7,486 nucleotides of DNA from Peptoniphilaceae bacterium (lineage in GTDB: Bacteria; Bacillota; Clostridia; Tissierellales; Peptoniphilaceae), in the NCBI GenBank assembly GCA_029983595.1, contig JASBZD010000060.1, forward strand, positions 1-7,486. The letters run 5' to 3'. Shown piece by piece: positions 1 to 4,621 of this stretch. Below the pieces are notes generated by a model that was not told where the DNA came from, did not search any database, and saw nothing but the letters and a program-made list of their open reading frames with translations. The position numbers and the translations under genes are program-made. Within the stretch, counting starts at the first letter, position 1; every line of letters begins with the position of its first letter.

Positions 1-503
1 ACTTTATTAGTCTTTACAGTATTTTCATAAGATGTAGAGCTAGCTTTATTTTTAGCATTTTGAGCCTGAGTCTGACTAGATACGATTACACGATTTTCTA
101 ATGTAGAACCTATCTTAGCATTATCGTCAAGGTTAGCATTAAATCTAACTTTAAAACTATTTTTGTCTAGAGCTTTCATATCAGTAAGTTTAATATTTAC
201 AAACCCAAATCGGCCGCTATTATTGGCACGAGATGAAATCTCAAAAACTCCAGGTATCTCAGATGCATCAACAACCTCGCCATTTACATAATTTAATTTA
301 TCATCTAATTTAATAGTAATAAATAAACTATTCATCTTAGATATAGGCGTGTTAAACTTAACATCTAAATCAAACCCAACCATTTCCCCTTTTACAATTG
401 ATGTAGACTCTTTTAAAGTAATATCTACATCTTTTGCCGCAAAAGAAACACTCGGCAGAAATAATGAAATAATTAATATAAATAATAAAAATCTCTTTTT
501 CAT
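1..503 (-). CDS. Secreted surface protein, N-terminal part (runs off left edge)
   Basis: The frame is open from an ATG at 501-503 to the window edge, giving 167 visible residues and no stop. It begins with a classic signal peptide: MKKR, then a hydrophobic core (FLLFILIISLFLP) and a likely cleavage after SVSFA near residue 22. The next ~120 residues alternate in beta-strand fashion. They include 'KLNYVNGEVVDA' and 'FKVRFNANLDD', then 'ENRVIVSS', which resembles the end of DUF11 or fimbrial isopeptide (D2)-type Ig-like domains; a cohesin-like fold is an alternative. From about residue 147 the chain becomes polar and low in complexity (Q, N, K, S, T), like a linker to further domains outside the window. 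The start is backed by AAAAGGAG at 510-517, six bases upstream. The anchoring mode is not visible. I infer an exported surface or adhesin-type protein. Export is well supported; the domain family is not. Confidence 0.75.
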   Translation of the reverse strand, partial: MKKRFLLFILIISLFLPSVSFAAKDVDITLKESTSIVKGEMVGFDLDVKFNTPISKMNSLFITIKLDDKLNYVNGEVVDASEIPGVFEISSRANNSGRFGFVNIKLTDMKALDKNSFKVRFNANLDDNAKIGSTLENRVIVSSQTQAQNAKNKASSTSYENTVKTNK

Positions 504-521
504 AATTCACTCCTTTTATTT

Positions 522-527
522 ATTATA
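522..527 (-). promoter_or_regulatory. Possible -10 box of the secreted-protein gene
   Basis: TATAAT on the minus strand, 18 bases upstream of the start at 503. No good -35 lies at 17 bp; the nearest candidate, TTAACC at 547-552, is 19 bp away. The sequence is AT-rich, so a chance match is possible. Confidence 0.4.
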
Positions 528-545
528 ATATATTTTAAAAATTAA

Positions 546-570
546 TGGTTAAAATATAAAAATGTAACCA
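546..570. promoter_or_regulatory. Inverted repeat between divergent genes, possible operator
   Basis: TGGTTA (546-551) and TAACCA (565-570) form a perfect 6-bp inverted repeat with a 13-bp spacer. It lies between the two divergent -10 boxes (522-527 minus, 579-584 plus), where the -35 regions of both promoters would be. That position suits a shared operator. It does not match the copper-repressor CopY box (TACAnnTGTA). The regulator is unknown, and a 6-bp repeat in AT-rich DNA is weak evidence. Confidence 0.25.
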
Positions 571-578
571 AGATTTAA

Positions 579-584
579 TATAAT
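579..584 (+). promoter_or_regulatory. Possible -10 box of the copZ-like gene
   Basis: A perfect TATAAT, 48 bases upstream of the ATG at 633, would give a 5' leader of about 40 nt. No recognisable -35 lies at 16-18 bp, which would fit either an activator-dependent promoter or a chance match. Confidence 0.4.
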
Positions 585-632
585 ACGAAAAATAGGGTAT
601 AAAAGTAATGTTAGATAAGTTAGGAGGAGATT

Positions 633-857
633 ATGGAAACAAATAATATAAAAAGAATTATAAAAATTAATGGTATGTCATGCGATCACTGTAAAAAAGC
701 AGTAGAAAACGCATTATCTGAACTTGGCGATTATAATGAACTAAGTGTAAATCTAGAAACTAAGACAGCAGAAGTATCTTATAAAGAAGACGTATCAGTA
801 GAAGCAATAAAAAAAGCTATAGCTGATGAAGGTTATGAAGTAGAAGATATTTATTAA
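633..857 (+). CDS. copZ: CopZ-like heavy-metal-binding (HMA) chaperone
   Basis: A 74-residue protein consisting of one heavy-metal-associated (HMA) domain. Residues 14-20 read GMSCDHC, the canonical GMxCxxC site whose two cysteines (17 and 20) bind Cu(I) or another soft metal. The late 'GYEVEDIY' is also typical of the family. The beta-alpha-beta-beta-alpha-beta order and length fit free CopZ proteins (about 68-75 residues), which carry copper in the cytosol to a P-type ATPase or a repressor. The start has a strong AGGAGGA sequence just upstream. Unlike many copZ genes it stands alone: no CopA ATPase or CsoR/CopY regulator is adjacent, and a terminator follows at once. The metal cannot be read from sequence, and mercury or another metal remains possible. 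The fold is near certain; the gene symbol is by family resemblance. Confidence 0.85.
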   Translation: METNNIKRIIKINGMSCDHCKKAVENALSELGDYNELSVNLETKTAEVSYKEDVSVEAIKKAIADEGYEVEDIY

Positions 858-875
858 AATTTAAATTTTGATGAC

Positions 876-900
876 AAACCTCGTTTAAGGCGAGGTTTTT
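876..900 (+). terminator. Intrinsic terminator of the copZ-like gene
   Basis: An 8-bp stem, AAACCTCG (876-883) with CGAGGTTT (891-898), has a 7-nt loop and runs into TTTTT. It begins 19 bases after the stop codon. Confidence 0.85.
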
Positions 901-910
901 TAATTCTATA

Positions 911-946
911 AAAAAAGTCCAACGAAATAATATTCATTGGACTTTT
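911..946 (-). terminator. Intrinsic terminator of the SLH-protein gene
   Basis: A 10-bp stem is formed by AAAAGTCCAA (913-922) and TTGGACTTTT (937-946); GAA and TTC inside the loop can extend it. Read on the minus strand it ends in a T-run, five bases past the stop of the SLH gene. With the plus-strand terminator at 876-900 it separates two convergent genes. Confidence 0.85.
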
Positions 947-950
947 ACGA

Positions 951-3539
951 TTATTTTACAAGTTGAAGAAGAGTCTCAGTTAAAGAAAATGGTTTTTTAT
1001 TATTAACTAAATCTTCATCTAGTTTTTTATCTCTTATAAGAGTTGGCTTTTCATTAGGATTGATAGTATCTATATTATTGATTGAATTTTCAATATTAGG
1101 CTCTTTATTAACTCGTCCCTCTTCATTTAGATTATTTGGATTATTTTCATTATCTATAGATGGAATTAAATCTGATTCTTTTAATCCCTTTGCTTCTTCT
1201 AAGACTTTATTTATATCATCAATTGAAGTCTGATTATTTATTTTTTCCTTAAATGCTGTTTTTTGTTCGTCGCTTAAATTAACTAGGTTTTTAACCGATA
1301 TAACAGAGTCTTCTTTAAAAGCTTTTAAAGTTATTTCGCTTACACCTTCTGATATTACCTGTTTATTTATTTCATCTATATAATTAGCCTTAGATTCATT
1401 AGATAAATTTTGATAAGTGTTAATTTGGTTAACACCTGCTTGTCTCATATCTTTTCTATCTTTATTTAACTTATTAGCTTCATTAACTATATCTTGAATA
1501 TTAGGTAAATATGCTTGAGAGTCTATTCTAGATTCTAAACTTTTAATCTCGTCTTCTGTAAGTCCATCTAATTTTTTTATCTCATTTTTAGATTGTGTCT
1601 TTTTACTTTTTACTTCTTCGGAATTAAAAGACTCTATAGCTTTATTATATTCATCTAAAATAAATTTTATTTCTTCTTCTGTTTTAGCGTTATCTATTCT
1701 ATTTATAAACTCATCTTTTGTAGATAATATACTATCTTTTAGTCTATTTATTACGTTTTCTTTAGACTTCTTTAAAGAATCAGTAGGTTCATCTACCGAA
1801 TTATATTCATTAGCTAATTTATTTTTTATATCTCCATCTTTTAAGCTAGTTATAGCGTCATATGCAGCTTGTCTTAATTCATTTGATGATGGATTATTTT
1901 TATAGTCATCTAGTGCCTTTTTTGCTTTAGCAATTTTTTCTTCTTCATTCGGATCTTTCTCTGTAATTTTATCATTTACAGGAATGCTTTTTAATTCTTT
2001 AAATAGCTCATTTTTTATATTAGAAGAAATAATTTTTTCAATAGCTGTCTTAGCTGCTTCTCTATTAAATGAAGTTGGAGTTTGTTTAAATTTAGATAGT
2101 GCGATTTTTGCGTTATCTATATTTATTCCTTCATTTAAAATATCTTGTAATCTAGTTTTTTTGTTAGAGTCTGCTAATTTTTTAAGCGCATTTTCAGCTC
2201 TTTGTCTATTACTTGTTGAGTTATCTTTTCTATAGGCATTTATTGCATTTTCAGCATCTTTATATAAGTCAGTCTCAGATTTTTCTACCTTTGCACTAAA
2301 TACTAAAACGATAGCGTTATTTCTGTTATTTTCATTTTCAAAAGCACCATATACGCGTATTTTAGAAGGATCTAGTTTTGGTAAGTTATTTTTCTTATCA
2401 TTTTCAGTGCGAAGGTTATATACTTTATCACCTTGTAAGATATAAACTTTTGTATTTTCGGTAAGCTCTACTTCAGTGTTTGAGCTAGAATTATTATTTA
2501 CTAACTCTAGACGTAGACCATCTCCAGTTATTTTATATGAGTCAAATACTGATACATTATCATTTGTTCCTTCATAATCGTTAGTTTCAAATGCTGTACC
2601 ATTAGATATTATTTTAAATAATGTATTAAATCTATCTTTAGATATTACACCATTTAGATCATTACCAAGCTCTACTAAGTGAGATACTCGATTATCTTCA
2701 TCTAATACATATTTAGTAAGAATCCCATATTTTACTACATCATCTACCTGATTACGAGCTACTTTATCCCACTCTGCTCCTGATGTAACTTTAAACTCAT
2801 CACTTACGCGATAAGATGTAGAATTATCGTCATCAAATCTGATAGTTTGGTTAGCTAAAATCCCCCAACCTGATACTTTTCTAACGATTCCGATATTGTC
2901 TGTATAAGTTTTAGGAACTGTACCTAGTTTTACATATGCGTTATAAACCATTTCAAACGCTTCTGATCTTACTACTGGTTTATTTACAGTTACTTTACTT
3001 ATCCCTTTAAAAATTCCTTCTCGCTCTGCCGCTTCTACATAGTCTTTTGGATAGATCATACCAGTTTCGTTTATATTAGGTCTTACTGCACGAAGTAGTG
3101 TCGTCGCTAGTTCGCCATAAGTTATCTGTTGTTCTGGCATAAACATTCCATTCTCATCACCAATTACCAGTCTATATTGGCCTTTTTGGATATCTGTAGT
3201 TGCTGCAGCAGAAATAAATCCATTCGCCCAGTGACCTAGTTCTACGTCAGGGAATGGCTTAGTCACTCCATCTAGAGTTTTAGCAAGCTCTTCACGACCT
3301 ATAGTATAAACTAAAAGTTTTGTAATTTCTGATCTAGTTATTTCATCTGTTAAAGATAAACTATCGCTAGAATCTTTATTAAACTTTTTACCTAGTAGGA
3401 TATTTTTATCTTCTAGTACTTGAATTTTTTCTTGTTGGGATAGGACTTTTGTATTTTCACTTGCATATGCTACTGGAGCCACATATCCTGACGCTAAAGT
3501 AATAGCTAGCACATATGCTACTAATCTCTTTTTATCCAT
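951..3539 (-). CDS. SLH-domain surface protein with helical repeats and GA-like modules
   Basis: An 862-residue exported protein. Residues 1-26 are a signal peptide ending AYA|S. Three S-layer homology segments follow at about 41-81, 95-152 (with 'PFPDV' and 'GHWANGFISAAA') and 164-202; SLH triplets normally hold proteins on the cell wall through a secondary wall polymer. Residues ~208-420 are beta-rich and unassigned. Three related helical repeats of ~45-50 residues lie at about 428-471, 472-519 and 534-582. Four three-helix segments follow at about 586-636, 641-691, 694-741 and 743-787. They resemble GA/Ebh-type modules, with signatures such as 'LSDEQKTAFKEKINN' followed by 'INKVLEEAKGL'. 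The tail (788-862) is rich in Asn and Glu, with no LPXTG motif or membrane anchor. GA modules in Gram-positive anaerobic cocci can bind serum albumin; binding here is inference. The start at 3539 rather than 3566 is set by a well-spaced AAAGGGG. The gene lies 44 bp behind the MoaB-like gene, so co-transcription is likely. Confidence 0.9.
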   Translation of the reverse strand: MDKKRLVAYVLAITLASGYVAPVAYASENTKVLSQQEKIQVLEDKNILLGKKFNKDSSDSLSLTDEITRSEITKLLVYTIGREELAKTLDGVTKPFPDVELGHWANGFISAAATTDIQKGQYRLVIGDENGMFMPEQQITYGELATTLLRAVRPNINETGMIYPKDYVEAAEREGIFKGISKVTVNKPVVRSEAFEMVYNAYVKLGTVPKTYTDNIGIVRKVSGWGILANQTIRFDDDNSTSYRVSDEFKVTSGAEWDKVARNQVDDVVKYGILTKYVLDEDNRVSHLVELGNDLNGVISKDRFNTLFKIISNGTAFETNDYEGTNDNVSVFDSYKITGDGLRLELVNNNSSSNTEVELTENTKVYILQGDKVYNLRTENDKKNNLPKLDPSKIRVYGAFENENNRNNAIVLVFSAKVEKSETDLYKDAENAINAYRKDNSTSNRQRAENALKKLADSNKKTRLQDILNEGINIDNAKIALSKFKQTPTSFNREAAKTAIEKIISSNIKNELFKELKSIPVNDKITEKDPNEEEKIAKAKKALDDYKNNPSSNELRQAAYDAITSLKDGDIKNKLANEYNSVDEPTDSLKKSKENVINRLKDSILSTKDEFINRIDNAKTEEEIKFILDEYNKAIESFNSEEVKSKKTQSKNEIKKLDGLTEDEIKSLESRIDSQAYLPNIQDIVNEANKLNKDRKDMRQAGVNQINTYQNLSNESKANYIDEINKQVISEGVSEITLKAFKEDSVISVKNLVNLSDEQKTAFKEKINNQTSIDDINKVLEEAKGLKESDLIPSIDNENNPNNLNEEGRVNKEPNIENSINNIDTINPNEKPTLIRDKKLDEDLVNNKKPFSLTETLLQLVK
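1179..1784 (-). repeat. Four GA/Ebh-like three-helix modules (protein-level repeat)
   Basis: These are codons for residues ~586-787 of the SLH protein. Four diverged ~45-50-residue segments share one pattern: a leading helix, then Leu-(Ser/Thr)-(Asp/Glu/Asn)-Glu, a second helix ending in (I/L)(N/D), and a third helix such as 'INKVLEEAKGL' or 'IQDIVNEANKL'. The first segment lacks the LS/LT turn and is the least certain. Divergence is high, so this is an old array and not a recent DNA duplication. Confidence 0.65.
1794..2258 (-). repeat. Three helical repeats of ~50 residues in the SLH protein
   Basis: Residues ~428-471, 472-519 and 534-582 align on a shared pattern: (N/K)A..A(I/L)..(Y/F)(R/K), a Pro/Ser/Asn turn, R..A..A(I/L)..(L/I), then K..L. 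Examples are 'AKIALSKFKQTPTSFNREAA' and 'AKKALDDYKNNPSSNELRQAA'. A Pro/Glu/Asp-rich linker separates units two and three. I do not recognise the family. They probably form helical pairs that act as a stalk between the wall-anchoring half and the GA-like modules. Confidence 0.6.
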
Positions 3540-3545
3540 TTTTAT

Positions 3546-3552
3546 CCCCTTT
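3546..3552 (-). promoter_or_regulatory. Ribosome binding site that fixes the SLH-protein start
   Basis: AAAGGGG on the minus strand lies six bases before the ATG at 3537-3539. The in-frame ATG further upstream (3566) has only AT-rich sequence before it and would put nine polar residues ahead of the signal peptide. Confidence 0.8.
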
Positions 3553-3583
3553 CTAAAATTTATCATATTATATTATATATATC

Positions 3584-4114
3584 TTAGTTTTCATTAAATC
3601 TAGATATATTCTTTTTTATCATTAATTTTTCAGGAAAACTGACTATTTTTCCATACTTCTCAAGATCTTCAATAATAGTATCCTCAATTCTATCTATAGT
3701 CTCTTTTATAGATGTTCTAGAGCTTGGGAAATTTACAATAAGTGTTTTATTTCTTATGCCTGCTACACTTCTAGATAGATGACGTTTAAAAAAGCTTATA
3801 TGATGCTCTCTTATGCCTTTTTCTATATTATTAATCTGTTCATCTACTACTTCTAAGGTAGCATCCGGCGTCACATCTTGTGGCGAGAATCCAGTTCCCC
3901 CAATAGTAATTATTAAATTTATGTCTTTTCTATTAGAGTACTCAATTAATGATTCTTCTATCGCTCTCAGATTATCAGGAAGTAAAACTTTATCTATTAC
4001 AGAAAATCCTCTTTCCTCTAAAAGCTCCTTTAGATAAAATCCTCCATCGTCCTTTCTATGGCCGCAAAATACACTATCTGAAATTGTCATTATTACTGAA
4101 TTAATTTTTTTCAT
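3584..4114 (-). CDS. MoaB/MogA-family molybdopterin adenylyltransferase-like protein
   Basis: A 176-residue cytosolic protein of the MoCF-binding fold. Family members adenylylate molybdopterin before metal insertion in molybdenum/tungsten cofactor synthesis. Residues 9-12 (MTIS) form the first strand. 'IGGTGFSPQDVTPDAT' at 71-86 is the family signature; Asp80 matches the catalytic Asp of E. coli MogA (Asp82) and Asp47 probably matches Asp49. 'LSRSVAGIRNKTLIVNFP' at 113-130 is the second conserved block. The usual PGSP turn is PSSR here (130-133), a departure in the pterin-binding loop. A ~20-residue basic tail follows the core. AGGGAG at 4120-4125 supports the start, and an extended -10 promoter lies just upstream. 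No other cofactor-synthesis genes are in the window, and the next gene downstream is the SLH protein. MoaB and MogA cannot be told apart with confidence, so no symbol is given. Confidence 0.85.
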   Translation of the reverse strand: MKKINSVIMTISDSVFCGHRKDDGGFYLKELLEERGFSVIDKVLLPDNLRAIEESLIEYSNRKDINLIITIGGTGFSPQDVTPDATLEVVDEQINNIEKGIREHHISFFKRHLSRSVAGIRNKTLIVNFPSSRTSIKETIDRIEDTIIEDLEKYGKIVSFPEKLMIKKNISRFNEN

Positions 4115-4141
4115 TTTTTCTCCCTATCATATAGCACAAAT

Positions 4142-4170
4142 ATTATACCACTTTTTAGACTGAATTTAAA
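4142..4170 (-). promoter_or_regulatory. Promoter of the MoaB-like gene (extended -10)
   Basis: On the minus strand, TATAAT at 4142-4147 is preceded by TGG, giving an extended -10, with a weak TTTAAA -35 at 4165-4170 and a 17-bp spacer. The predicted transcript starts near 4135, about 20 nt before the ATG. The promoter lies downstream of the terminator at 4172-4209, so this gene does not depend on the riboswitch transcript. It shares the 14-mer AAAAGTGGTATAAT with the alanine racemase promoter. Confidence 0.7.
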
Positions 4171-4171
4171 A

Positions 4172-4209
4172 TAAAAAAAGTAGCCCTTCGGCTATTAGGA
4201 CTACTTTTT
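4172..4209 (-). terminator. Second terminator downstream of the riboswitch
   Basis: A 9-bp stem (AAAAAGTAG with CTACTTTTT, 4175-4183 and 4201-4209) is extended inward on the minus strand by TCC/GGG pairs including one G-U. The minus-strand copy ends in eight Ts. It would stop any transcript that reads through the riboswitch terminator before it reaches the MoaB-like gene. A weaker T-run on the plus strand means it may work both ways. Confidence 0.8.
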
Positions 4210-4304
4210 AAGTTTTAAGCTGACTTTTTATTAAATATTTTCACAAAATTTTAAGAGGTTTATTTTTTAAGAAGGGATAAGTCAGCTAGTTTAATCTATC
4301 TCCT
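4210..4304 (-). other. Gene-less segment between the two riboswitch-side terminators
   Basis: About 95 bp with no conventional open frame on either strand. It contains a perfect 9-bp inverted repeat, AGCTGACTT (4218-4226) and AAGTCAGCT (4279-4287), with 52 bp between the arms; as minus-strand RNA this could close a large hairpin. A Shine-Dalgarno-like AGGAGA (4299-4304) is followed only by an 11-codon frame starting with ATT (4295 down to 4260), and its spacing is shorter than usual. A GTG frame of nine codons lies nearer the second terminator with no binding site. The segment may be the distal half of a non-coding RNA or the remains of a deleted gene. Confidence 0.5.
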
Positions 4305-4310
4305 AAAGAT

Positions 4311-4341
4311 AAAAAATGTACCCTTCTGGCTTAAGAGTACA
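4311..4341 (-). terminator. Riboswitch expression-platform terminator
   Basis: On the minus strand TGTACTCTT pairs with AAGGGTACA (nine pairs, one G-U) around a 7-nt loop and runs into TTTTTT. The G-U pair becomes a mismatch on the plus strand, which fixes the orientation. It starts about 40 bases after the aptamer. TACTC in its 5' arm (4335-4339) can instead pair with GAGTA at 4361-4365, giving a plausible antiterminator. The arrangement suits transcriptional OFF control by cobalamin. Confidence 0.8.
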
Positions 4342-4382
4342 CAAAAATTCAAACGTTTTATACTCAAACCCAGGAGAAAAGT

Positions 4383-4519
4383 CATACATATAGGTCTCCC
4401 GACTTAGCTTCATTCTGAAGACGCCTTCCCACTAAATCTAGCAGTGGCATATGTCTCTCGTCAGCATCACGGTTACTGGGATAGTTTAAGGATTTCACTT
4501 AATTCCCTTGATATGCATG
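4383..4519 (-). ncRNA. Cobalamin (B12) riboswitch aptamer
   Basis: On the minus strand this has the conserved core of the cobalamin riboswitch in the right order: GGGAA (4503-4507), GTGAAATCC, a CCCAGTAACCGTGATGCTGACGA stretch, GCCACTG (4442-4448), GGGAAGGC (4423-4430) and AAGTCGGGAGACCT (4392-4405). A closing P1 stem of nine pairs joins CATGCATAT (4511-4519) to ATATGTATG (4383-4391) with one G-U. The aptamer is about 137 nt, on the compact side for the family, which suggests short or missing peripheral helices. These RNAs bind adenosyl- or other cobalamins and usually switch off B12 uptake or synthesis genes. Here the promoter upstream and terminator downstream are intact, but no such gene follows. 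The identity is very secure; the ligand form and target are not. Confidence 0.93.
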
Positions 4520-4536
4520 TTTATTAAACTACCTAA

Positions 4537-4565
4537 ACTATATCACAACTGATAACTATTTTCAA
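4537..4565 (-). promoter_or_regulatory. Promoter of the riboswitch RNA
   Basis: On the minus strand TTGAAA (4560-4565) and TATAGT (4537-4542) are exactly 17 bp apart, with a TG dinucleotide before the -10. The predicted start near 4530 lies just before the 5' arm of the aptamer's P1 stem. This makes the riboswitch an independent transcript and not a 3' extension of alanine racemase mRNA. Confidence 0.7.
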
Positions 4566-4574
4566 CTAGTATAG

Positions 4575-4617
4575 TCAAATTAATTGTTAAATATTTTTAA
4601 CATTTAATTTTATTTGA
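4575..4617. repeat. AT-rich imperfect inverted repeat after alanine racemase
   Basis: TGTTAAA (4585-4591) and TTTAACA (4596-4602) form a 7-bp hairpin with a 4-nt loop, and TCAAAT/ATTTGA flank it as outer arms. It starts just past the alanine racemase stop, where a terminator is expected, but it has no G-C core and no T-run. At most it is a weak terminator or mRNA end protector. Confidence 0.3.
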
Positions 4618-4621
4618 ACAT

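Noticed and set aside
608..646. Short upstream frame overlapping the copZ-like start
   Set aside because: It is a 12-codon out-of-frame ATG frame with no binding site of its own; it runs through the real ribosome binding site.
951..1178. Sortase (LPXTG) or membrane anchor at the SLH protein C-terminus
   Set aside because: There is no LPXTG-like motif, hydrophobic segment or positive tail. Anchoring is better explained by the N-terminal SLH domains.
1984..2235. Plus-strand open frame inside the SLH gene
   Set aside because: It is an antisense shadow of the repeat-coding region, with no ribosome binding site and no recognisable domain. The frames at 3813-4037 and 4857-5057 are rejected for the same reason.
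3540..3566. Upstream in-frame ATG of the SLH protein
   Set aside because: It has no ribosome binding site and would put nine polar residues ahead of a standard signal peptide.
3555..3583. Separate promoter for the SLH gene
   Set aside because: Two TATAAT matches occur in a nearly pure AT stretch, but neither has a -35 at a suitable distance.
4115..4519. Cobalamin riboswitch as the leader of the MoaB-like gene
   Set aside because: Two terminators and a separate extended -10 promoter lie between the aptamer and the gene, so direct control is unlikely.
4172..4565. EutX/Rli55-type RNA that captures an ANTAR regulator
   Set aside because: The overall layout is similar, but I found no paired hairpins with the six-base A1/G4 loops that ANTAR proteins bind, and no eut genes. 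It is kept only as a precedent.
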